From positions 1 through 64,000 of the forward strand of contig CAXXEO010000021.1 of NCBI GenBank assembly GCA_963664585.2: a stretch of DNA of 64,000 nt. The letters are read 5' to 3'. A program made the translations under genes and the position numbers. Each line of letters starts with the position of its first letter. Within the stretch, counting starts at the first letter, position 1. Shown piece by piece: positions 35,166 through 44,008 of this stretch. Below the pieces are notes generated by a model. It worked only from the letters and a program-made list of their open reading frames with translations, had not been told where the DNA came from and ran no database searches. The stretch is from G963664585 sp963664585 (GTDB taxonomy: Bacteria; Bacillota; Clostridia; Oscillospirales; Ruminococcaceae).

Positions 35166-35630
35166 TTAGTACAATTTCATAATCCATTCCCAATCATTAT
35201 CATTTTTATGGCGTTCGTACATCATCTCATTTGTATCTTCATCGTCAAAAACTTTTAATAAATCCATAAAATTATCTACAATGGGATAGTTTAAAAGTTC
35301 TTCACGTTCAATCCAAAGCATTTCGCCTTCGTCAGAAGAAACAACCGTCCCCTCAAATTTGTTGGTTTTAAAAAGCAATACGATGTAACGTTCATCATCT
35401 TCTGTTTGAAATTGCTTAATTCCACAAATTTTAGGAACATGTATTACTAATCCCGTTTCCTCTAACATTTCCCTTTTTATTCCTTGAACAAACGATTCTT
35501 CCTTTTCAATGTGTCCCCCAGGGAAAGTGATGCCACGCCAATCTTCTTTTACTCTATTTTGCAACAAGAGTTTATTATCGTCATAAATCATACAAAGGGC
35601 CGTTACTATTGCGTTTTCGCTTTTCGCCAT
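35166..35630 (-). CDS. Nudix hydrolase (8-oxo-dGTPase-like)
   Basis: This 154-residue protein has an intact Nudix box, from GGHIEKEESFVQGIKREMLE through ETGL, matching GX5EX7REUXEEXGU. The preceding LLLQNRVKEDWRGITFPGG fits MutT/YtkD-type enzymes that hydrolyse nucleoside triphosphates and similar diphosphates to clean the nucleotide pool. The substrate is unknown. The ATG at 35630 follows GAGGTGTAAA. It is a single-gene cassette followed by R12. Confidence 0.88.
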   Translation of the reverse strand: MAKSENAIVTALCMIYDDNKLLLQNRVKEDWRGITFPGGHIEKEESFVQGIKREMLEETGLVIHVPKICGIKQFQTEDDERYIVLLFKTNKFEGTVVSSDEGEMLWIEREELLNYPIVDNFMDLLKVFDDEDTNEMMYERHKNDNDWEWIMKLY

Positions 35631-35752
35631 TTTACACCTCGCATAATTATAAATAATGAGTACTACAATAGCATATTAAAATTATTCATGCTTCAAGTCA
35701 AACACATGACGCAAGACACAAATCATACAGTATCCCTAAAATCATACTGTAT

Positions 35753-36352
35753 TTATTCTGTTAAAAGCTTCGCTTTCAAGCGGCTGGTATGCCCGCTATT
35801 CCTGCAGTGAACCAAACTCTTATACTGCTCCACGATTCGTGCGACATTTTCCGCGATAGCGACAGTTCCATCAATATGCAGAACGGGACAGGGGAGTGTT
35901 GCCGCCCATTGTTCATGAACCCTCCGGCATGGCGATCCATCCGTGTCGTAGCGGCAGACACAGGAGAGGAAGTTCTTATGATTCTCGAACATGTCTCCAC
36001 CCGGGAGTATCCTCTCACCAAACCGAGCTAGCTCTCGGGCGTTAACGCGTTCCACCCGCGTCTCAACGGGTGCCGAGTTAAACACGGCCAAGTCAAACAG
36101 CGGCACGAAAGGCATATTGTAGCTGTCCATCGAGCCGGACATGACGAAGTGCGGAAACTTAGATATATCGCCCATCAATAATTCGATCAGCTCCTCCCGT
36201 GGCCTTGTAACCGTGAAGGGGATCTCGGTATCCCAACGCCATAAATAGTCGTCCAGATCGAAATGCTGAAATCCGAGTCGCTTCGCAACATCCCTGCCGA
36301 GCGTAGTCGTTCCGGAGCCGGGTGAGCCGAATATAATAATTCCTCTTGTCAT
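35753..36352 (-). CDS. P-loop kinase, shikimate/adenylate-kinase-like
   Basis: This 199-residue protein begins MTRGIIIFGSPGSGTTTLGR with a Walker A GSPGSGTTT, then FQHFDLDDYLWRWDTEIPFT as in AAA_18/shikimate-kinase-like proteins, and has NARELARFGERILPGGDMFE near the lid. The C-terminal part includes CRYDTDGSPCRRVHEQW. Its substrate is unknown. Two broken pieces of the same gene lie at 10738-10815 and 20447-20545, so this gene has been copied or scattered in the region. Confidence 0.72.
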   Translation of the reverse strand: MTRGIIIFGSPGSGTTTLGRDVAKRLGFQHFDLDDYLWRWDTEIPFTVTRPREELIELLMGDISKFPHFVMSGSMDSYNMPFVPLFDLAVFNSAPVETRVERVNARELARFGERILPGGDMFENHKNFLSCVCRYDTDGSPCRRVHEQWAATLPCPVLHIDGTVAIAENVARIVEQYKSLVHCRNSGHTSRLKAKLLTE

Positions 36353-36433
36353 TTGATCACCATCTTCTGTCTTTAGTTTTATACTCAGCTAATATAAATA
36401 ATTTAAATATTGTATATCATAAACGCTGTACAA

Positions 36434-36470
36434 CCAAAAAGACTTAAACCACGAGGGTTCAAGTCCTTTA
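36434..36470 (-). terminator. Repeat-family terminator T4
   Basis: AAAAAGACTTAAACC pairs with GGTTCAAGTCCTTT across ACGAG. It follows the same CATAAACGCTGTACAA lead as T2 and lies 56 bp after the lipoprotein stop. Confidence 0.65.
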
Positions 36471-36525
36471 ATTCATTTTTGTTTGGGGGTTTTTAATTAA
36501 TATTTATTTCTTTTTTTGCACCGCT

Positions 36526-37519
36526 CTAATTATTTAGTCTATATACGTTTTGATAACCAAATTTCTGCTGATAGGCTGGATCGGCTGAAGAGATTCGATA
36601 AGTGAGTTTGTCGCCCTCCAATATCAGCGCATGGGTCAATTTATTATCCATTTCGGTAAAAACCGCCATCACATTTGCGGAGATACTTTCTTTTGTAACA
36701 TCGCGAGTTGCCAAAAATCCATCATTTGCTACAATGTGATAACCATTTTGCGTGCTTCCCGTGATCGATATAGTCATGGCAGGATTATCTGTGTCAATAT
36801 ATGTTCCGGTCCAGTTAAGGTCAGCAGGAGGCTCTTTTGTAGTAACAGCATTGCTCTGCGACACTTCAGAAGTTTGACTGCTGCCTGCATTTGAGGGGAT
36901 CACTTGATCGGAGGAGTACTGCTGTTTATACGTGACTGCGCCATCCTCGACAATTTCTAAACTGAAATTTTTCATACTATTCAAATCCATATCCTGCGGC
37001 GGGCTAATAAAAAATGATATTTGATCTGAATTCGGCTGCGCGTTCAAGCTCACGCTGACACCCACAGCAGGATCAATCATCGTCGAAGTATTTCCCGATA
37101 TTTTCCATAAGCTTGCAGGAATTTTAAAAGTTTCAATGGAATTCATACCATTTGTGCGTCCGGGGTCGATGCCCATGACAACGAGGTAATCGCCAAAGGT
37201 GATGCCCCAGCTATATAAATATATACTTTGACTCGCCTTTTTTTCATGAGCGGGATAGGTATCCTGCAGATTCAACCCTGAAATCGTCCGCATTGACCTG
37301 CAACCCGTCCTGTGTCATGGCAAGGCCATAGGAGCCGTGTTTTTGGTTTGACATGTCAGTTTGAGAAGCCGCTTCAGAGCTGGTCCCGTGTATACCCGCA
37401 GTACTTTGAGTGGCCGTTACAGCACTGCTGGCCAATTGCGAATTTTCACCCTTACTTGCGCATGAAGCAAGCATAAAACAAATGACTAAAGATATGAAAG
37501 CAAGCGAAAAACGTTTCAT
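36526..37519 (-). pseudogene. Secreted lipoprotein, frameshifted
   Basis: The N-terminus has a lipoprotein signal, FISLVICFMLASCASKGEN, with a lipobox Cys at about residue 21 and a Ser/Thr/Gln-rich linker. After a frame change near 37245-37265 the second frame continues for about 250 residues: SIYLYSWGITFGDYLVVMGI, then a Ser-rich linker and a lipocalin-like end, LNWTGTYIDTDNPAMTISIT to KLTYRISSADPAYQQKFGY. The function is unknown. T4 follows the stop. Confidence 0.65.
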
Positions 37520-37691
37520 TATAATTTCTCCAATTTAGATAATTTAAGAACAATTGATTCTGTCGTGCGGGTAGTTAATGCTGTAATTTTTTAAAAAGGA
37601 ATATCCTACGCTTTCGTTAAATCCTCACACAACAGCAACATTCTCCGCAATATAGTTAGATATGTAAATTTTTCCAAAAATAATAATACAT

Positions 37692-38830
37692 CTATACTCT
37701 GTATTTGTCAATCTGGGGGAAGTGACCGCCCATTGAAGAAGATTTCAGCTTACGCATCGGCTTAGAATGTGGAATAGCTTTCAAGGATGCCCTGCGAGAC
37801 ATCAACCAGAGCTTAAACGTCCTAGTTTTGAAAATAGCTTGCATTCCAATATCCGTCAAGCTTGTCAAACAGCTTGGTGTCCTATTTGATGCCGGCCTTT
37901 GCCTTATTCTTAGCGTCCAGTTCCTTTTCCCATGCGCCGTTATCATCGTCAATGGCCTGCCGCTGCAAGCTCCGGCGTTCCTCGAGAGAAAGTCCCAGGA
38001 TATCCTCATTCACGATGCCCCGGTGGATGCAGTGACAGTTGACGCGTTCCGATGCCGGAAGACTGGTATCACGCGGGAAATCGATTCGTAGGTACCAGTA
38101 GGCGCATGAATCACAAACTTCTCGTTTTTACCCACTATCTGACCGTCCATCGCCTGATGGTGGGGCCGCGGACTGTTCTTGTGGGAGCCGGTGTGCTTCC
38201 ATTCCTTTTTCTCTACCGCCGGACTTTGCCGGATCGCCTCCTGGGCCGAATAGGAATGAGCCGTCAGCATTTCGGTGATGGCGGTTCTCCGCGCCCTCAC
38301 CCTGCTGAAGGAGTAACTGTCCCTTAAATTATCGATCACTGTCTGGATGCTGTCCCCATTTTCAAGCGCGGTATCGAGAACGTTCTGAATCTCCGTGTGG
38401 GAATCCAGTTTCATCAACTTCCCGAGCTGTTCGCTCCAACCGTCTATCCATGTGGTAGTGCGGTCGCTGAACGCCTCAAAAGAAAGTTCCTGATCAAGCT
38501 GCTTTATGTAGCTGTCGGTCAGCCTAGACATGATTTCCTCAAAATGCTTCTGAAAGATTTTTTCAATCTTTTCATCGGATATATCCCCGGAAATAAGTTT
38601 GGGCATGATCTCATCCAGTACCTTTTCCAGATCATCCTCTTCAAAGCCCTCTGTAAAGTAGTTTGCCTGTTCAGTTAGGATAACCGTCAGAGCTTCTTCC
38701 AAATCGTTAATTTGTTCGACCGTTTCCCCTGTATCGGCGCATCCCGCTTTTTCAGGCTTTCGGCCAGCTCATCGTCAGAGGCTTTCAGTAGCTTGTCAAT
38801 GGCCTTGACCACATCCTCATATTCGTTCAC
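37692..38830 (-). pseudogene. Phage minor head protein (Mu F/SPP1 gp7-like), decayed
   Basis: The start is a GTG at 38830 that overlaps the portal TGA by 3 bp, giving NEYEDVVKAIDKLLKASDDE. The next frame reads EEALTVILTEQANYFTEGFE, RVRARRTAITEMLTAHSYSA and EWKHTGSHKNSPRPHHQAMD. The last block is the zinc-like H...C/H signature of phage head morphogenesis proteins. Frame changes occur near 38740, 38060 and again below 38000, where ILGLSLEERRSLQRQAID can still be read. It is prophage debris. Confidence 0.75.
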
Positions 38831-39213
38831 GTGGCCACCTTCTCCCCGCCCATCTTCAGCAGCAGCTTTTTGACCTCCTTCATCACGCATACGACATCCT
38901 CATCCTTTTGGGCTACCGCTTTTTTGATGGCGCTATCAAGCTGTTCAGGAACTGAAGGAGAGGCAGCCGCAGGCGCTTGCGCCTTGCTAACCACCAGTGG
39001 GATGTCTCCCCACTCCTCCTCATAATTCTCAGAAGCTATGCCGAGAGACTTACAGGTGAGTTCCTTCGCCGCATTGGGCGTCAGTCCTCCGGCTCTCTCG
39101 GTGATGTTCAGTATCATGGTGAGGTCATCCGGGTTAGTAATATCAGGCTCTTTGAAATAGACCTCGACGTACTTAAAGCGGTACCCGTTCAGAAGCTTAT
39201 AGTTGATGCGCAA
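38827..39213 (-). pseudogene. Phage portal protein, 3' fragment
   Basis: The frame gives LRINYKLLNGYRFKYVEVYF, KEPDITNPDDLTMILNITER, AGGLTPNAAKELTCKSLGI and an Ala/Pro-rich tail, matching the C-terminal 130 residues of PBSX-type portal proteins, which form the DNA entry ring of the capsid. Sequence upstream of about 39205 is no longer portal, so roughly 70% of the gene is gone. It is coupled to the minor head gene. Confidence 0.7.
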
Positions 39214-39260
39214 CGCAAGGCAGAAATGGTATCATAGTGGTATCACAGAAATAAAAAAGT

Positions 39261-39300
39261 CCCCAGAACACCTCATTGTTATGCGGTTTTCTGGGGTTTT
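39261..39300. terminator. Bidirectional terminator at the prophage edge
   Basis: CCCCAGAA pairs with TTCTGGGG and is flanked by A-run and T-run (AAAAAAGT and TTTTTC), so it works in both directions. Confidence 0.8.
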
Positions 39301-39305
39301 TCATC

Positions 39306-39321
39306 TTATTTCCACTCGATT
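39306..39321. repeat. guaA-3'-end-like 16-bp sequence, left copy
   Basis: TTATTTCCACTCGATT matches 46622-46637 at 15 of 16 positions in the same orientation. On the minus strand it encodes I-E-W-K-stop, like the end of GMP synthase, a frequent integration site of mobile elements. Confidence 0.4.
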
Positions 39322-39560
39322 CTATGCCATGTGTTATAGGTGATTATTGTTGTCTCTACGTTGCTAATATTATTCATATTCGCTTATTTTCCTTTGATAT
39401 TTCTGGCTATCCAAAAAAGTGTACTCAAAACGGAGTCAGTTCACTATGATAGTTTCTATTTTTATATGATAAATTGTAAAATAAAGTGAGCTACCCAAGG
39501 ATGGCTTAAAAATTTACATGTTTTTGTAACAATATGTACATAAACATTACCTCAATTTGG

Positions 39561-39589
39561 TTGGGAATTTACAATGATTTCGCTATAAT
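39561..39589 (+). promoter_or_regulatory. Promoter of the ABC transporter-phosphodiesterase operon
   Basis: TTGGGA (39561-39566) and TATAAT (39584-39589) are spaced by 17 bp, 33 bp before the ATG at 39622. An AGGAGGT ribosome binding site follows. Confidence 0.65.
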
Positions 39590-39621
39590 AAGCGTGTAAT
39601 AGCCGAACTAGGAGGTAAAGA

Positions 39622-40680
39622 ATGCATAAAATCGAGCTGCGGAATATCACCAAAGCATACGGTAAAAACCCCCCGGTCATAGAAAATCTGGATCTCAACA
39701 TCAATGACGGCAGCTTTACCGTTCTTCTGGGGCCTTCAGGGTGTGGAAAATCAACAATTTTACGGATGATTGCTGGATTGGAAAAGGAAACAGCCGGTGA
39801 TACGTGTATTGATGGCAAAAGCGTGAAAGACGTAGAGCCCGGTGAGCGCCGCATTGCCATGGTATTTCAGAACTATGCCCTGTATCCCACCATGAACGTA
39901 AAGGAAAACATCGAATTCGGTCTCAAAAATATCAATATGCCTAAAACCGAACGGGAGGCCCGTATCGATGAGATTGCTAAAATGGTAGGGCTGGAGGAAT
40001 ATCTTGAGCGCAAGCCACAGCATCTTTCTGGCGGTCAGCGGCAAAGGGTAGCTCTGGCGAGAGCTATCGTCAAAAACCCTTCGGTGTTTCTGATGGACGA
40101 ACCACTCTCAAATTTAGATGCCAAGCTTCGCAATCAAATCCGCACAGACCTGATAGAGCTTTATCGAAAGCTGAAAACCACCTTCGTTTATGTGACCCAT
40201 GATCAGGTTGAGGCCATGTCCATGGGGACAGAAATTGTACTGTTGGATAAGGGAAAAATTATGCAGACGGGAAGCCCATCTTCCATTTATGAAAAGCCGG
40301 ACAATGTATTTACTGCCCGGTTTATTGGCTCTCCTCCAATGAATATCCTCGAGGTCGAAGCGTGTACATCACTGGAGTATCCGTTTCCCGAAGGTGCGCG
40401 GTATGTTGGTTTTCGTCCCGAAAAAGCACTTCTCAGCACCGGGGGAAAAGAACCCGCCTATGACGAAGTATCCCTGGATGGCACTGTCCTCGCAAGAGAA
40501 ATGCTGGGAGATCAAATACTCTATAAGGTTCAGACATCCTTTGGAGTGGTACATATCAAGAGCTTTGATACACAGCTGATAGAATATGGCTTCAGTACGG
40601 TTACCGTTAAAAAAAGCAGTCTTTTCTTCTTCGACGGTTGTGAACAAAGAATTGATGCCTCTCAGAAAGGCGGTATATAA
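39622..40680 (+). CDS. ugpC: ABC transporter ATP-binding protein, UgpC/MalK type
   Basis: This 352-residue ATPase energises a carbohydrate-type importer. Walker A is LGPSGCGKSTI, the Q-loop FQNYALYPTMNV, the signature LSGGQRQRVALARAI, Walker B SVFLMDEPLSNLD and the switch His VYVTHDQVEAM. Residues 240-352 form the MalK-type regulatory TOBE domain (GFRPEKALL). It is the first gene of an operon of six, with the next gene 2 bp after its stop. The MalK/UgpC name follows from family and partners. Confidence 0.92.
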   Translation: MHKIELRNITKAYGKNPPVIENLDLNINDGSFTVLLGPSGCGKSTILRMIAGLEKETAGDTCIDGKSVKDVEPGERRIAMVFQNYALYPTMNVKENIEFGLKNINMPKTEREARIDEIAKMVGLEEYLERKPQHLSGGQRQRVALARAIVKNPSVFLMDEPLSNLDAKLRNQIRTDLIELYRKLKTTFVYVTHDQVEAMSMGTEIVLLDKGKIMQTGSPSSIYEKPDNVFTARFIGSPPMNILEVEACTSLEYPFPEGARYVGFRPEKALLSTGGKEPAYDEVSLDGTVLAREMLGDQILYKVQTSFGVVHIKSFDTQLIEYGFSTVTVKKSSLFFFDGCEQRIDASQKGGI

Positions 40681-40682
40681 GA

Positions 40683-41639
40683 ATGTTTAATATGGAAAGA
40701 GCGATAGACAGAAATAAAGTGACCATATCCGCCTTTTCAGTCAAAAAAAATGTTATCGAAGCGGGAATGAAACAAATAGCGGCGACAGTGCTTCCCTATG
40801 CCATGGTTGCGCCGGCCATGATAATCTTTTCGGTTTTCGTCCTCTATCCCATTGGATACATGGTTTATCTAAGCTTCTTCAAGTGGAATCTAATTGGTCC
40901 AATGAAATTCGTGGGACTGGACAATTTTATCGACCTGTTTGGAGACGCGGATTTTTGGCAGGTATTTGGTAATTCTTTCCGGTATATGTTTTTTATGGTG
41001 GCGTTGTCGGTGTGTCTTGCGCTTCCGCTGGCAGTCTATCTTAAGCGCAACAGCAGGGTCAACAGCATACTGCAAAGCGTCGTTTTTACCCCCTATATTA
41101 TTTCACTGGTTTCCGTCGCCTTTGTATGGATGTGGCTTATGGATTCTGATTACGGACTGCTCAACTACCTGCTGAACTTGGCGGGGTTTCCTAAAGTGGG
41201 CTGGCTGGAAGATCCAAAATTCGCCTTGTATTCTTTGATTTTGGTGTCGGTTTGGAAGGGCGTGGGCTATAATACCATCATCTTAATTTCCGCCATGCAG
41301 ACGATTCCGGACTATCTTTATGAAGCGGCCAGCTTGGACAAGGCTAAAGACAGCACCATTTTTTTCAAGATTACTCTGCCTTTGATTTCTCCCTCACTCT
41401 TTTTTCTGACGCTGATGAACATGATTTCCGCCTTCAAGGTATTTGAAACAGTCAATATTATGACGCATGGCGGCCCCATGAATTCCACCAACACGCTGGT
41501 GTACAACATTTATGAATATGCGTTCAACTTCTACAAAATCGGTTATGCTTCGGCAATTGGCGTGGTTCTGATGGTGATCATCGGTATTTGCACCCTTCTG
41601 TACTTTCGCACGCTGAGCAACCGTGTCCATTATAGGTAA
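40683..41639 (+). CDS. ugpA: ABC transporter permease, UgpA/MalF type
   Basis: This 318-residue membrane protein has six predicted helices, starting with MVAPAMIIFSVFVLYPIGYM. The EAA loop that docks on the ATPase is YEAASLDKAKDSTIFFKITL then PLISPSL. It forms half of the membrane channel with the next gene product. It starts directly after the ATPase stop. The ribosome binding site GAAAGGCGG lies within the end of the previous gene. Confidence 0.9.
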   Translation: MFNMERAIDRNKVTISAFSVKKNVIEAGMKQIAATVLPYAMVAPAMIIFSVFVLYPIGYMVYLSFFKWNLIGPMKFVGLDNFIDLFGDADFWQVFGNSFRYMFFMVALSVCLALPLAVYLKRNSRVNSILQSVVFTPYIISLVSVAFVWMWLMDSDYGLLNYLLNLAGFPKVGWLEDPKFALYSLILVSVWKGVGYNTIILISAMQTIPDYLYEAASLDKAKDSTIFFKITLPLISPSLFFLTLMNMISAFKVFETVNIMTHGGPMNSTNTLVYNIYEYAFNFYKIGYASAIGVVLMVIIGICTLLYFRTLSNRVHYR

Positions 41640-41652
41640 AGGAGAATGCTAC

Positions 41653-42477
41653 ATGAGACAATCGATTCTAAAAAAATCGGCAAGATGCATCATTAACTTA
41701 CTCATTGTGCTGGTCTTTTTTCTTCCGTTTTACTGGATGGCGCTCACCTCTGTTAAAAATCTGGGACAAACACTGAAAATGCCTCCGGTTTTCTGGGTGA
41801 GCAATCCCCAGTGGAAGAATTTTATGGAGGTCTTTCGCGCAATTCCGTTTTTTTCCATGCTGAAGAACAGCGTGATTGTGGCGGTCGGCATTCTGCTGTG
41901 CCAGTGCTGTACGGTCATCCCAGCAGCCTATGCCTTTGCTCGGTTCCGTTTTAAGGGCGATACGCTTCTGTTTGGCCTGACTCTCGCCACCATGATGATC
42001 CCGGCACAGCTCATTTTCCTCCCGGTTTTTCTGATGTTCAGCAAGGCGGGGATGATCAACAGTTATGCCAGCCTGATCCTGCCCTCAGCCAGCAGTGCCT
42101 TTGCAATATTCATGCTGCGCCAGTCCTTTAAGCAGGTGCCCGAAGAGCTGTTGGAAGCCGCCCGTCTGGATAACGCCAGCGAATGGAGCATTATGTACAG
42201 GATCATGCTGCCCATAGCTCGCCCTACGGTGGTGACATTAGCGCTGATTACATTCATAAACACATGGAACGACTATTTCTGGCCACTTGTGCTGACAACA
42301 AACAACAATGTACGAACACTGCCGGTAGGAATTGCCGCGCTTCGCATGTCAGAAGGCGGAATTAGCTATCATATTCTTATGGCGGGCAATGTTCTGCTGG
42401 TTGTACCAGTGCTTGTCGCATTCTTCTTTGCACAAAAGCAAATCATCAAGGCATTTACCTATATGGGTGAAAAATAA
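41653..42477 (+). CDS. ugpE: ABC transporter permease, UgpE/MalG type
   Basis: This 274-residue permease has six helices and the EAA loop LLEAARLDNASEWSIMYRIM then LPIARPT. It starts MRQSILKKSARCIINLLIVL. I prefer the ATG at 41653, preceded by AAAGGAGAATGCTAC; an in-frame ATG at 41623 would overlap the previous gene. It partners with the 40683 permease. Confidence 0.9.
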   Translation: MRQSILKKSARCIINLLIVLVFFLPFYWMALTSVKNLGQTLKMPPVFWVSNPQWKNFMEVFRAIPFFSMLKNSVIVAVGILLCQCCTVIPAAYAFARFRFKGDTLLFGLTLATMMIPAQLIFLPVFLMFSKAGMINSYASLILPSASSAFAIFMLRQSFKQVPEELLEAARLDNASEWSIMYRIMLPIARPTVVTLALITFINTWNDYFWPLVLTTNNNVRTLPVGIAALRMSEGGISYHILMAGNVLLVVPVLVAFFFAQKQIIKAFTYMGEK

Positions 42478-42554
42478 CACTGCTGATTTCTCTAAACGGC
42501 AGTGAGGAGATAAAATCCTTGATCAACGTCAATTTTTAAAATTTGGAGGATTAT

Positions 42555-43862
42555 ATGAAGAAAATTATTTCCATGCTAATTGCCGGGACGGTACTTCTAT
42601 CAATGACAGCCTGTGGCGGTACGACTACGGCCGCAAACGCAACCAGTGCTCCATCCCAGACCGCAAGCACCGTGCCGACAAAGATCACCTATTGGTATTC
42701 ATGGACGGATAAGATTCAGGAAAACAATATTAATCTAGTCAAGCAATTTAACGAGACGGTCGGCAAAGAAAAAGGAATAGAAGTCACCGCAGAGTATCAG
42801 GGCACTTATGACGACCTGCACCAAAAGCTTCAGGCTTCCTATGTTTCCGGCACAACCCCTGCTGTTACGGTTATGGAAATTGCCTCGATTAAAACCTTTG
42901 CCGAAAACGGCGTGCTTGAGCCTCTCAGCCCTTACATCAAGCGCGACGGTATCAACATGAATGACTTTTATGAGGGGCTTTTGGAAAACTGTAAAGTAGA
43001 TGACACTTGGTATGGCCTGCCATACCTGCGCAGCACGCCGATTCTCTATATGAACACCACACTCCTTAAAAAAGCAGGTCTTGATGTAAGCGGGCCCAAG
43101 AACTGGAAAGAACTTGCTGAATACTGCAAAACCATTAAGGAAAAAACAGGCGTCTATGGCATGTCCATGTATTCCTACATTTGGACCTTTGAAGCTTTCC
43201 TTCTTGAAAATGGCATCTCAATCCTGAGCAAGGATGAGACAAAAACCAACATCAATACCACCGAAGCCAAATATGCGCTTGAATATTTCAAAAGCCTTGA
43301 AAATCAAGGGTATATTCGCTGTCTGGCAGGAGCTGATTCCAGCAAGGTAGACGCGGATTATATGAACCAGAACTGTGCCATGTGGTTTACTTCCACCGCA
43401 AATCTAAGCAAAGCTCTCAGCGTGGCTAAAGAAAACAACTTTGAAGTGAATACCTGCTATATTCCTATGAACACCACTTATGGCGTTCCTACCGGCGGCT
43501 GTAACCTGATTATGACCACCAAGATTTCCAATAAGGAAAAAGAAGCGGCATGGGAATTTATCAAATGGATGACCGCGACCGAACAGTCGGCTTATGCCAG
43601 CAAATACACCGGTTATGTGACCAGCCGCAAGAGCGCGACCGCCTCGCCGCTAATACAGGATCTTTATAAGACCACCCCCCAGTTCAAGGTGGCGCTTGAC
43701 CAGCTTGAGAAGTGTGGCGTCGGCCGCCCCATGAACCCCGGCTATACCCAGGCCAGTAAAGAAATTGTAGCCGTTATGGATGCAATCTGGGTTAATGACG
43801 CCAACATCGATACCACGGTGGCCGAGGCTGAAACAAAAATCAACAAGCTTCTTAAGGGTTGA
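42555..43862 (+). CDS. ugpB: Extracellular solute-binding lipoprotein
   Basis: This 435-residue substrate-binding protein starts MKKIISMLIAGTVLLSMTAC, a lipoprotein signal with the lipobox Cys at residue 20, then a Thr/Ser/Ala-rich linker. ITYWYSWTDKIQENNINLVK opens the family 1 binding fold, and GLPYLRSTPILYMNTTLLKK and GVPTGGCNLIMTTKI are typical of glycerol-3-phosphate/sugar binding proteins (UgpB-like). It delivers ligand to the two permeases. The ATG at 42555 follows TGGAGGATTAT. Confidence 0.9.
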   Translation: MKKIISMLIAGTVLLSMTACGGTTTAANATSAPSQTASTVPTKITYWYSWTDKIQENNINLVKQFNETVGKEKGIEVTAEYQGTYDDLHQKLQASYVSGTTPAVTVMEIASIKTFAENGVLEPLSPYIKRDGINMNDFYEGLLENCKVDDTWYGLPYLRSTPILYMNTTLLKKAGLDVSGPKNWKELAEYCKTIKEKTGVYGMSMYSYIWTFEAFLLENGISILSKDETKTNINTTEAKYALEYFKSLENQGYIRCLAGADSSKVDADYMNQNCAMWFTSTANLSKALSVAKENNFEVNTCYIPMNTTYGVPTGGCNLIMTTKISNKEKEAAWEFIKWMTATEQSAYASKYTGYVTSRKSATASPLIQDLYKTTPQFKVALDQLEKCGVGRPMNPGYTQASKEIVAVMDAIWVNDANIDTTVAEAETKINKLLKG

Positions 43863-44008
43863 TTGTCCTTCTGGGGGGGGAAAGCGGCTGATTCCCGTTT
43901 TCTTCCCCCCTCTTTTGTTTCATATTTCCTTTGTTGCTTTCTTGTGGCGGCTCGCAGATGGTAAACTATAATTAAATGCCGTTACAAAACGGCGGAACGG
44001 AGTTTAAA

